Under the pieces are notes generated by a model that ran no database searches, was not told the DNA's origin, and was given only the letters and a program-made list of their open reading frames with translations. A DNA stretch of 12,662 bases from contig CAAGDP010000076.1 of assembly GCA_900768635.1 (NCBI GenBank), forward strand, positions 1-12,662, in the 5' to 3' direction. This stretch comes from Enterobacterales bacterium. GTDB taxonomy: Bacteria; Pseudomonadota; Gammaproteobacteria; Enterobacterales; Succinivibrionaceae. Positions 1-7,158 of the stretch are shown piece after piece (the first letter of the stretch is position 1; every line of letters starts with the position of its first letter). Position numbers and translations under genes: made by a program.

Positions 1-1
1 T

Positions 2-586
2 GTTCTTAATCTAATGCTTCATACCGGATATCTGACCGTAGATCATATTTCTGAAAGAGGAAAACTTGCGGTAAAAATCCCCAATCAGGAAATCCTGGAA
101 TGTTTTAAAGACAAGGTAGAAAACATCTTCTCCAAAAAGAATTCCGAATGGCTTAATAAGGCTGTACAACTGCGGGATGCCTTTTTTGCAAACAAGCCGG
201 AAACAGCTGAAAACATTATTAATGATATGCTGAGTACATTCCTTTCCATCCGTAATACATCCCATGAAAGTTATTATCATGCTTTTCTGTCAGGAGTTCT
301 GGCTATTGCTTCCGGTTCCGGTTACACCCTGCTGTCTGATATGGAAAGCGGGGATGGTTATGCTGATTTGCGTATGGAATCCTCAGGCAGAGTTAAAAAG
401 GTGGTTATTATCGAATGCAAAAAGATTACTGCAGATGATGACTTTACCCAATTCTGCCATAAAGCATTACAGCAGATTGAAGACAAAAAGTATGCTCAGT
501 CCTATGAACAAAGAAACTATCAGATCTTTAAATACGGTATAACATTTTGCAGGAAATATTGTGGCGTCGAGGGAGCCTGCAGTTAA
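2..586 (+). CDS. AAA-ATPase-like protein with PD-(D/E)XK nuclease-type domain, C-terminal part (5' truncated by window edge)
   Basis: The frame is open from base 2 with no stop, so the gene begins outside the window and the ATG at 14 is probably internal. The first visible residues (LMLHTGYLTV) fit the linker after the ATPase domain in the AAA-ATPase-like/PDDEXK_9 family, whose members are usually about 500-580 aa. Numbering from the ATG at 14, a PD-(D/E)XK-like core is visible: Asp118 in YADLR, followed by Glu134 and Lys136 in IIECKK. Next come the family-typical ALQQIEDKKYA (151-161) and a KYGITFC end (173-179), so the C-terminus looks complete. Such proteins are often multicopy in gut anaerobes and are suspected to act in nucleic-acid transactions or defence, but their substrate is not established. 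Family assignment is fairly sure; function is unknown. Confidence 0.75.
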   Translation, partial: VLNLMLHTGYLTVDHISERGKLAVKIPNQEILECFKDKVENIFSKKNSEWLNKAVQLRDAFFANKPETAENIINDMLSTFLSIRNTSHESYYHAFLSGVLAIASGSGYTLLSDMESGDGYADLRMESSGRVKKVVIIECKKITADDDFTQFCHKALQQIEDKKYAQSYEQRNYQIFKYGITFCRKYCGVEGACS

Positions 587-653
587 AAAAGCTCCTTGCA
601 GATGATCAACACTCCAAGCTCCTTACATCAGAAGAATGCACAGCAGTGAGATC

Positions 654-682
654 TTGCAAAGAACGAACTGTTAGGGTAGGAT
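654..682 (+). promoter_or_regulatory. candidate sigma70 promoter for tRNA-Thr
   Basis: TTGCAA (654-659) and TAGGAT (677-682) are separated by 17 nt, giving a predicted start near 689 and a leader of about 39 nt before the mature tRNA. Both boxes are imperfect. The hairpin at 692-719 would lie inside this leader, which makes the assignment uncertain. Confidence 0.3.
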
Positions 683-691
683 ATGCAACAT

Positions 692-719
692 AAAAAAGCA
701 CCGTCCAGTGCTCCTTTTT
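692..719 (-). terminator. intrinsic terminator, best on the - strand, possibly bidirectional
   Basis: The stem AGCAC/GTGCT (697-701 with 708-712) has a 6-nt loop and is flanked by A6 on the left and CCTTTTT on the right. Read on the - strand, the stem runs straight into six U residues, which is the canonical form. On the + strand, CC interrupts the junction between stem and U-tract, so termination there may be leaky. On the - strand it is the first good terminator after the envelope operon stop at 815. On the + strand it could end the AAA-ATPase-like gene. Confidence 0.65.
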
Positions 720-727
720 ATCTTCAG

Positions 728-803
<76 letters not shown>

Positions 804-814
804 TCTGCATATTT

Positions 815-2665
815 TCATTCCATATCCAGTTCATAATCCTGTTGTCGCCTGAAGTCGCTGTCAATTGATTTTGCCTCTTCCCGCCGGGCCTGATCATAAG
901 TTAATCCGGTTTTTAAACCCTGATATAAATACTCATTAATTTCAAAACAGTTACCAAAACGCTCATCGCTTACCTGCCCGCTTTCATCAAGATAATAAAA
1001 ATATCCATCACGAGGCACCGGAACCAGCAACCGATCGGTATCCACCTCCCGCAGCATTACTGAATTACTGTATTGAAAAAACAGACTGTCGGCAAAATCC
1101 ACCGGAATGCTCTGATATTTATGACGTAACAGAATAAAGGAAGGATTATTCTTCTCCGGCACAAAGAAATCAGTAGGACTTACCACCAGTTGCTGCCGGG
1201 ACAGGAGATCATAATAATCCTGATCATCCTCCAGGGGAACAAAGTTTCTGCCTTCCTCAGGAAGAGTCCGGGTATCATCCCGGCGCATAAGAATAAGCTT
1301 TTTATCATCCGAAGACAGCTCTATAACATCAGAAATGTAGTATGAATCCTTATTGGATAAAACTACTACAAACTGTCCGGTGCTTTCATCTGCCCCATTG
1401 CGGTATATCTCCAGCTGATATCTCCCCAGTTCGTTGATGGTTTGCTCCAGGATCTTCAGATAACTTTCAAAGGTCATACGGGTATCACACCGGAATGAGT
1501 ACATGGAAAGAAGCTCACTGCTGTCCTTGAACTGGGCTTTCTGGGTAGCCTCTTCCGGAGTAAGGATCTTGGCCTTGGAATTGGCCAGAGCTTTTCCCGG
1601 ATCCGGTGTCACAATGCCTTTAGCCGGCCAGTAACGCATAGAAGCAACAGCAACAGCCAGAAGTAAAATGGTAAAAATAACAATATTGCTCACCCAGTGG
1701 CGATTAAGGAAGGAATGACGTCTGCGGTGATGCTTCAAGATCTTCCGGCTTTCTTCCTCATTAAGTACAGCTTCATTATAGGACAGCAATGCATCCGGAC
1801 GCTTATCCAGAAGGTACCGGGCATCCCCTTCATCCAGAGAGGTACATCCTTCAAAAGCAGCCAGAAGTAGCACATTTTTACCGGAGGAAATAAGGGACAG
1901 AATATAGGAGGAGATATGTTTCACACTCCGGCAATTGGCAAACATGCGCATCAGATTGTAAAGGTGAGGCATATTGGCCACAGGCATGTTTTCCAGCAGC
2001 AGACAGTCCTTAAACATGGATGATGCATCCTGCAGCCTGTCAAAGGTGTAAAAAGGAACTTCAGTAAGACGAATACATCCTTCAAACATACTGCTGGCTA
2101 TCCCGCATTCCGGGAAATGAAAGGCCGGGGCTGTCCGCAGATTATAACAGTAGGCAAACATGGCTGATGCATTTTCAATATGCTCCCCGCCGCTAAATAA
2201 AAAAGAACGAAGACGGTGACAGCCACTGTACAAACCAGCCACACTTATGGCTGAGGAAAGATTAAGCTGAGGCGCATTAACCAGATGAAAGCAGTCCGAA
2301 AAGAGATAATTAAAACATTTTACATGATCCGTTCCCCGGATCTCCCCTACGGAGGTTAAATGCTTCTGACCGGCAAAAAGACCGCGTAAACTGGTGCAGG
2401 CAGGACCTATTTCAATGGGAAAGGTAATTCTGGTAAGTTTAATTCCGGAAAAAGGACTGGAAAAAGGTTTAACCGGAACTTCCGGGCAATCCTCAAGTTT
2501 TCCGTCATCACCAATCCTGCTGAGATAATCACAGGAAGGAGGATTATCATCAAACTCATAATTAATCACAAGCTTGCTGATCCGCCTGCCTCGTATAAGC
2601 CGGGCCAGATCCCGGGGAGAAGGGGGAGCGGAAAGTTCCAGTGTTTCCCTGATCATATCTTTCAT
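815..2665 (-). CDS. single-pass membrane protein with BspA/DUF285-like leucine-rich repeats and an unrecognised exported C-terminal domain
   Basis: This 616-aa protein has three parts. Residues about 90-275 hold eight repeats built around (S)xMFxxCxxL. The aromatic anchors are F97, F122, Y146, F170, F194, F218, F242 and F271, so the period is 24 aa except for the first (25) and last (29) steps. This resembles BspA-type/DUF285 leucine-rich repeats. Residues 325-343 form one hydrophobic segment preceded by basic KHHRRRH (311-317), predicting a cytoplasmic N-terminus with the repeats inside. Residues 389-577 form a putative periplasmic domain with FRC (C393), RDG (552-554), YLDE (558-561) and NCFEIN (C573). 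It is paralogous to the domain in the next gene upstream. The start is set by TGAGGAG six nt before the ATG, overlapping the upstream stop codon and implying translational coupling. No signal peptide is seen. Function is unknown; ligand binding or scaffolding is inference. Confidence 0.85.
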   Translation of the reverse strand: MKDMIRETLELSAPPSPRDLARLIRGRRISKLVINYEFDDNPPSCDYLSRIGDDGKLEDCPEVPVKPFSSPFSGIKLTRITFPIEIGPACTSLRGLFAGQKHLTSVGEIRGTDHVKCFNYLFSDCFHLVNAPQLNLSSAISVAGLYSGCHRLRSFLFSGGEHIENASAMFAYCYNLRTAPAFHFPECGIASSMFEGCIRLTEVPFYTFDRLQDASSMFKDCLLLENMPVANMPHLYNLMRMFANCRSVKHISSYILSLISSGKNVLLLAAFEGCTSLDEGDARYLLDKRPDALLSYNEAVLNEEESRKILKHHRRRHSFLNRHWVSNIVIFTILLLAVAVASMRYWPAKGIVTPDPGKALANSKAKILTPEEATQKAQFKDSSELLSMYSFRCDTRMTFESYLKILEQTINELGRYQLEIYRNGADESTGQFVVVLSNKDSYYISDVIELSSDDKKLILMRRDDTRTLPEEGRNFVPLEDDQDYYDLLSRQQLVVSPTDFFVPEKNNPSFILLRHKYQSIPVDFADSLFFQYSNSVMLREVDTDRLLVPVPRDGYFYYLDESGQVSDERFGNCFEINEYLYQGLKTGLTYDQARREEAKSIDSDFRRQQDYELDME

Positions 2666-2675
2666 ATTTTGCTCC

Positions 2676-3608
2676 TCAGTCTACCTCATAACACAGGGTC
2701 AGATGACTGTCCAGCTCCTGACCTTTTTCATCCAGATAATGGAATAAACCATCCCGATCATCACTTATCACTAGCCGGCCGGAAAGTCGATCAGTGAGCA
2801 ATGCGGTGGCATTGGTATTAAAGGAAAAATCCTTCACTGCTGTCAGATAGGCATTGCGCTCATTAATTACCGGGGAATTGCGATTAAATTTTTCGGTAAA
2901 CCGCAGTTTTTCCCGGACAAAACCGCCATTTTCTCCCCGAGGTGAAAGAAGCTGATTATCACTGGTAGTAACCATCATATGATGCATCTGCAGGGAATAT
3001 CCGGAAAGATCTGTGATCTTCTCCAGTCCTGCAATTCTCTGCCGGATCTGCTCTCCGGTCATGACACTGCCGGCTTTTATTGCATAATGATGGGAGAAAT
3101 TTACATATTCCGGATAACGTTCATGCATAGCCAGATATTCATCATCACTTTTACTCCGGAAGTTCAGAACCAGATATTGTTCCCCGTCTCTGCCGGTAAA
3201 TACCGCACTCCAGGTAGTGCCGGAGGGATTTTTATAAAATTCAGGGACAAAGGTTCCGGTGGGTTCGCCGAAGGTTATAAGTTTCAAAGTAGCAACTGCC
3301 ACCGGCTGATGAATATGATACTGGAGATCCGAACAGCGAAAGGTCTGCCTGATGGAGGGCTTTAAATCATAATTAACATTAGTTTTAATAATGGTGTGGT
3401 TAATCAATTCTCCGGGCTTAACCGTCATATGGTTCTCAGCAATCTTTTTTAATCTGGATGCCCGGTCCTTTTCAGCAGCTCCTGCTTTTTCATCTGCAGA
3501 TCCCGCAGCATTATCCTGACAGTTTTCCGTACAGACTGATGTGTTTTCCCTACCTTCCGCATATCCGGCAGTAAGTGCTAACATTAAAATAATAATCAAC
3601 CGGTGCAC
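2676..3608 (-). CDS. small secreted protein sharing the FRC...C-E domain; GTG start
   Basis: The 310-aa product begins with a typical signal peptide: MHR, then the hydrophobic LIIILMLALTAGY, with a likely cut after GYA (residue 17). A charged low-complexity stretch with Cys26 and Cys30 follows. Residues about 88-309 match the C-terminal domain of the downstream membrane protein. Shared features are FRC (C92), EFYKN (123-127), a DxSFN-like segment, RDG (285-287), YLDE (291-294) and LCYEVD (C306). The two conserved cysteines could form a disulphide in the periplasm. The start codon is GTG at 3606-3608, with AAGGAG six nt upstream. It lies 33 nt after the Sel1 gene and 10 nt before the LRR gene, so it is probably the middle gene of a three-gene operon. 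I recognise no named family. Confidence 0.82.
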   Translation of the reverse strand: MHRLIIILMLALTAGYAEGRENTSVCTENCQDNAAGSADEKAGAAEKDRASRLKKIAENHMTVKPGELINHTIIKTNVNYDLKPSIRQTFRCSDLQYHIHQPVAVATLKLITFGEPTGTFVPEFYKNPSGTTWSAVFTGRDGEQYLVLNFRSKSDDEYLAMHERYPEYVNFSHHYAIKAGSVMTGEQIRQRIAGLEKITDLSGYSLQMHHMMVTTSDNQLLSPRGENGGFVREKLRFTEKFNRNSPVINERNAYLTAVKDFSFNTNATALLTDRLSGRLVISDDRDGLFHYLDEKGQELDSHLTLCYEVD

Positions 3609-3620
3609 ATCTTTCTCCTT
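3606..3620 (-). promoter_or_regulatory. ribosome binding site selecting a GTG start, with an overlapping out-of-frame ATG
   Basis: AAGGAG (3615-3620) lies 6 nt from the GTG at 3606-3608 and 4 nt from an ATG at 3608-3610 in another frame. The ATG frame reads four codons and stops (TGA at 3596-3598). The GTG opens the 310-codon frame with a signal peptide, so GTG is the productive start. The competing ATG might lower its use. Confidence 0.6.
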
Positions 3621-3641
3621 GACTTACCTGCCATCAACCAT

Positions 3642-5939
3642 TTACTTAACCTGAGAGGCCTTTCGAGCCGCCATCTCCTCATAAACCATCTGATCACTCT
3701 GAATACGCTGCTGCTCATCCAGCTGTCCCTGAATTCTGGTAAGGATCCCCTTCCCCTGACGATCAATAATCTCCAGCATTTCCGCCAGTTTTAAATAGTA
3801 ATATTTCTCCTCAGGAAGAAGCAGATCCCGGTTTTTGCTCTGGGCATCATATACAAAATGAGTAATCAGGAACTTCAGAGCTGGATCATAACGCCGATCT
3901 ACGGCTGCCCTAGCATACTGCAGGGATTGTTTAAAATCCCGATCCTTTTTATCCAGCTTTTCACCGTAAATTACTGCCAGGGCTCCACAGGCTTGACCCG
4001 CCTCGGGACCGTCCTGAGAAACCGCCATCTTGTAAAGTTCGGTAGCTTTTTTATAATCCGGAGCTGAGAACAGAACCTTACCCTTTTCCGCCAGAGATGC
4101 ATACAGCATAACTGCCTTCATATAGCCTCTGCTTACCAGAATTTCAGCTGACTTCCGCACCAGCTCTTTTTCCTGAGGCTTCAAATTCTTTTTTTTGCTT
4201 CCCAGAGACAGAATTTCATACTGATATTCCAGATTATCCTGCATCATCTCCCGGGCTCGGGATGAAATACCCAGAAGAAAATCAGAAAGAACCTCATCTT
4301 CAAATTTTTTGTCCAGACGCAGTTCATCCGCCAGCTTCAGGTAAACCTTAACCCCCTCCTCTCCTGTTTCCAGAAGAAGATCGGCAAAATAACAGGCCTT
4401 TTTCACATTCTTCTTAAAATTGTACTTACTGCCCTTCCCCGTAAGATACTGCCGGGTAAGTGCCGAGGCCAGGGTAACATCCCCGTAGTCAGTTATCTTT
4501 TTTACCAGAAGCTCAGTGGATTTATCTTCATTTCGGGAAACACCTATCCCTGAAAAATAACAGTCGGCCAGAACTTCAAGACCATTCTGAGGATCCAGTT
4601 CGGCATATTCTTCAGCCAGTTTAAACCGGAATTTATCCAGTTTCCCCTTAAACCCGGGATCAGCAAAAATTTCCAACAGCCGGCGATAGGAGTCGGGATC
4701 CTGACGGGATGTCCCCCGCCGGTAATACTGGACGGCGGTTTCCAAAATCGGCTGCTCTTTTAAAACTTCATGAACAATCAGACCTTCATTATCCCCGGGC
4801 ATATCCGGCTTCTGGATAATATATCCCTCTTCCAGGGCTCTCCCCATCTGGCTGAAAGCCCGGGGGATATTTCGATCCAGGGCAATTTTCAGCCAGTGGT
4901 TATGACTGAAGGAATCCTCAGTGTCATGATATAAATCAATAAGAGAAGTAATGGCATCTTCATTGCCGGCCTCTGCACCGGTAATATACAGAGTACCGAT
5001 TTTATCCTGGAGCGGAAAATCATTATCAGAGATGTTAAAAGAGCCGTTCTGATATAACCCGGCCAGCAAAGTGGAGCTCAGAGGATCTCCCGCAGCAGCT
5101 CCTTTTTCCAGGTAAGTTCCCGCCTCCTGAAGATTATTATTCTGAAGAAGATAATGACCATAACGTCCCAGAGCTTCCGGATATCCATGATCGGCTGACT
5201 TTTTCATATACTCCAGACTTTTCCTGTAGTCAGTTTCGTAACCTGCCTTACCTTCCCGGTAATTTTCACTCATTTTGAACAAGGCAACAGGATGGTTCAA
5301 ATCCGCGGCATTCTGCAGATATTCATCCGCCCGATCTGGATTCTTCTTCAGTTTAAGATCACCGCTGCCGGATGTATAAAGCTGATATAAAGTGAAATTG
5401 GCCTGCATAGATCCATGGGAGGCGGCACGATCCAGCCAGTAAAAATATTTGTTAATATCCGGTTGAATAAGACCATTCATACCTTCCAGATAAATACCTG
5501 ACAAATAGTATTCGCACCGGTAGTTATTTTCCTGAGCACACTGTTTAAGATAAGGATAAGCTTGGGCCTTGCGATCCCGCGCCACATAGATACCCGCCAA
5601 GCCGGCCACTGCATACTTATTTCCCTCCCGGGCGGCCAAAGTACATTCTTCAATGGTCTGATCACCGGTATCCAGCTTCTTCAGATGTAAAAGGCAGGAT
5701 TCCACGGCCTGTCTGATATTGTATTGATCCAGCATATAATATCCGGCAACGGTGCCCACGGCAAAAACCGATACCAGAGCTGTAATAAAGAAAGGGCGAC
5801 GATACCAGTGGATCACTGTATCCTCTGCATCTATACGTGCCTGAGCATCCTGTATCGCAGAATCAGGATCAAATCTGGCAGCTTTATCTAGAGGAGATGA
5901 ACTTTTATCATCAGATCCAAATCGATACTTTTTAGACAT
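3642..5939 (-). CDS. membrane-anchored Sel1-like repeat protein
   Basis: This 765-aa protein has a hydrophilic N-terminal tail, a membrane segment at residues 50-69 preceded by HWYRRP, and then about 695 residues of helical repeats. The arrangement predicts a cytoplasmic N-terminus and a periplasmic repeat domain. Sel1/TPR-like units are clearest at 101-300: short A..G...A..L...Y helical pairs with motifs such as AASHG (172-176), AADLNHPVAL (211-220) and SADHGYPEAL (248-257). Later units (about 320-720) are more diverged. The C-terminus is charged and probably helical (739-765). Sel1 repeats are generally protein-binding scaffolds; the partner is unknown, but the two co-transcribed exported proteins are obvious candidates. 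AAGGA just upstream of the ATG supports the start. The 84-nt gap to the preceding gene is the widest in this - strand run. It could hold a separate promoter, but I found only weak boxes there. Confidence 0.85.
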   Translation of the reverse strand: MSKKYRFGSDDKSSSPLDKAARFDPDSAIQDAQARIDAEDTVIHWYRRPFFITALVSVFAVGTVAGYYMLDQYNIRQAVESCLLHLKKLDTGDQTIEECTLAAREGNKYAVAGLAGIYVARDRKAQAYPYLKQCAQENNYRCEYYLSGIYLEGMNGLIQPDINKYFYWLDRAASHGSMQANFTLYQLYTSGSGDLKLKKNPDRADEYLQNAADLNHPVALFKMSENYREGKAGYETDYRKSLEYMKKSADHGYPEALGRYGHYLLQNNNLQEAGTYLEKGAAAGDPLSSTLLAGLYQNGSFNISDNDFPLQDKIGTLYITGAEAGNEDAITSLIDLYHDTEDSFSHNHWLKIALDRNIPRAFSQMGRALEEGYIIQKPDMPGDNEGLIVHEVLKEQPILETAVQYYRRGTSRQDPDSYRRLLEIFADPGFKGKLDKFRFKLAEEYAELDPQNGLEVLADCYFSGIGVSRNEDKSTELLVKKITDYGDVTLASALTRQYLTGKGSKYNFKKNVKKACYFADLLLETGEEGVKVYLKLADELRLDKKFEDEVLSDFLLGISSRAREMMQDNLEYQYEILSLGSKKKNLKPQEKELVRKSAEILVSRGYMKAVMLYASLAEKGKVLFSAPDYKKATELYKMAVSQDGPEAGQACGALAVIYGEKLDKKDRDFKQSLQYARAAVDRRYDPALKFLITHFVYDAQSKNRDLLLPEEKYYYLKLAEMLEIIDRQGKGILTRIQGQLDEQQRIQSDQMVYEEMAARKASQVK

Positions 5940-6023
5940 TTTATCCTTTTTGCTGAGATAATTTGAAAATTAACCTGTTGTTCTGAAAATCCGCTTCTTC
6001 CCACGGATCACCGGAAATTCACA

Positions 6024-6611
6024 TCAACAGCCCAGACAGTACCGCACCAGTTCGCCATCCTGTCCGTTGATTTCCGATCTTGCCAGAATCAGTTCCCGGA
6101 CCTGATCAGGGGTCATTCCATCTTTGATCCCTAGTTCCAGATCCCGTTTCAGATCATTAAAAAATTTATTCGGAAAGCGAATCCCTCTGGGACTTGTAAG
6201 CAAAAACTTCACTTTCAGAGAAAATTCATTACGAAGGGTATGAAGAGCTGCCAGCTCCCGGGCTTCACTTCCACCCCAGACTGCTCCAAAGGGATGAATG
6301 ATAACTTGCGATCCCTGGGGAAGATCAGAAAAGATCTGCCGGTAAATGTTGCTTACAACTAATCCTTCCGGAGCCCGATCAAGATCTCCGGGAACCAGAA
6401 AACAATTCTCAAAGATCACCGGTTGCCATAAAGCAAGACCTGAACCGGCCAGCCGGTTTAAAAATTTCTGGCAGCGGGGAGATTTCAGTTCCAGAATACG
6501 ATTTAAAGGGAATCCCGCCACCCGCAGATACCTGTTAGCCGGAAGTATATAAAAGCAATCTATCTCCGGCATTAAAGGTAAAGCTGAATCCTGATATTCA
6601 AAAACAATCAA
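6024..6611 (-). CDS. hypothetical 195-aa protein, last gene of the extended thr operon
   Basis: I do not recognise this protein. It looks soluble, with no signal peptide or membrane segment. Visible features are a hydrophobic VVSNIYRQIF segment (85-94), IIHPFGAVWGGSEA (104-117), a basic-amphipathic region (FPNKFFNDLKRDLELG, 146-161), a TPDQVRELIL helix (167-176) and a terminal CLGC (192-195), which might bind a metal. The chosen start is TTG at 6609-6611, whose TTGA overlaps the stop of the preceding gene (reinitiation-type coupling). There is no strong Shine-Dalgarno sequence. An in-frame ATG at residue 14 (6570-6572) is the alternative. Location suggests co-expression with the zinc-ribbon and TSCPD genes; function cannot be assigned. 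Confidence 0.7.
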   Translation of the reverse strand: MIVFEYQDSALPLMPEIDCFYILPANRYLRVAGFPLNRILELKSPRCQKFLNRLAGSGLALWQPVIFENCFLVPGDLDRAPEGLVVSNIYRQIFSDLPQGSQVIIHPFGAVWGGSEARELAALHTLRNEFSLKVKFLLTSPRGIRFPNKFFNDLKRDLELGIKDGMTPDQVRELILARSEINGQDGELVRYCLGC

Positions 6612-6874
6612 GGCTGATTAGCTGTTTCTTCAATAACCTTCCTGCAGACAACGGCCAGCTGATCTGCACAGGATGTACCTTTATTTCGGCACAGATTCCC
6701 TTCACATCTGGCGACAATTTGCTCCAGCGTCCAGCCTTCAAGAAGCTTGCTGATCATTTTAAGATTACCGTCACATCCTCCATGAAAAACTATATTATGG
6801 ACTGTGCCATCTGGATTTAAATCAAATTCAATCTGCCGTGCACAACAGACCTGGGTAGGACGAGAGTAATGCAT
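6608..6874 (-). CDS. TSCPD domain-containing small protein (TIGR03905-like)
   Basis: The 88-aa product carries the pattern of stand-alone TSCPD proteins: a CCARQIEF start (10-17), VFHGGCDGNL (29-38), a helix ISKLLEGWTLEQIV (41-54), then LC (61-62) and TSCADQLA (67-74). Cysteines at 10, 11, 34, 57, 62, 69 and 77 suggest metal or Fe-S binding, although I know of no settled function. Related domains occur in some ribonucleotide reductases. Length matches the family (about 80-90 aa). AGGAG lies five nt before the ATG. It starts 14 nt after the zinc-ribbon gene, and its stop overlaps the next start by TTGA. One family residue differs: the motif is TSCADQL rather than TSCPDQL. Confidence 0.85.
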   Translation of the reverse strand: MHYSRPTQVCCARQIEFDLNPDGTVHNIVFHGGCDGNLKMISKLLEGWTLEQIVARCEGNLCRNKGTSCADQLAVVCRKVIEETANQP

Positions 6875-6888
6875 AAAAACTCCTGAAA

Positions 6889-7158
6889 TTATTTCTTTTC
6901 TGAATTCTTCCAGTTCAGGAGCTGCTCCCGCAATGCAGGATCCAGATCCTTACCCTGTTTTTTCATCATGGAATCCAGAGTTTCCCGAGGCAGTTCCTCC
7001 AGAGCACGGCGAATAGCATCATTACGAAGATCTTCATAACTATGCTCACAACCGCAACTGCTGCATTTAAGTCTGGTTTCGGCAGTAAGTGTCTTTTCCG
7101 GAGAAAGGTTATCAAAATTCTCACCACCGCACTTCAGGCATTTCAGTACTGCCTTCAT
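6889..7158 (-). CDS. small zinc-ribbon protein
   Basis: The 89-aa cytosolic protein has an N-terminal zinc-ribbon pattern: CLKC (C7, C10) and CSSC (C32, C35) with a further Cys37 and His39, separated by 21 residues. A charged helical C-terminal half (41-89) follows. Zinc ribbons of this kind bind nucleic acid or protein, but there is nothing here to choose a target. Its ATG overlaps the stop of the crr-like gene as ATGA (7155-7158), which points to coupled translation. A GAGG lies about 11 nt upstream. Placement between a PTS regulator and a cysteine-rich TSCPD protein is notable but does not define a role. Confidence 0.8.
   Translation of the reverse strand: MKAVLKCLKCGGENFDNLSPEKTLTAETRLKCSSCGCEHSYEDLRNDAIRRALEELPRETLDSMMKKQGKDLDPALREQLLNWKNSEKK

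Noticed and set aside
572..595. GGAGC/GCTCC inverted repeat across the stop of the left-edge gene as a terminator
   Set aside because: The stem is only 5 bp with a 14-nt loop and no following U-run; the hairpin at 692-719 is a better candidate.
5940..6023. Promoter for the Sel1 operon in the 84-nt gap (TTTTCA, 17 nt, TCAAAT on the - strand)
   Set aside because: Both boxes match the consensus at only four of six positions in AT-rich sequence, so it is not strong enough to list, although a separate promoter here remains possible.
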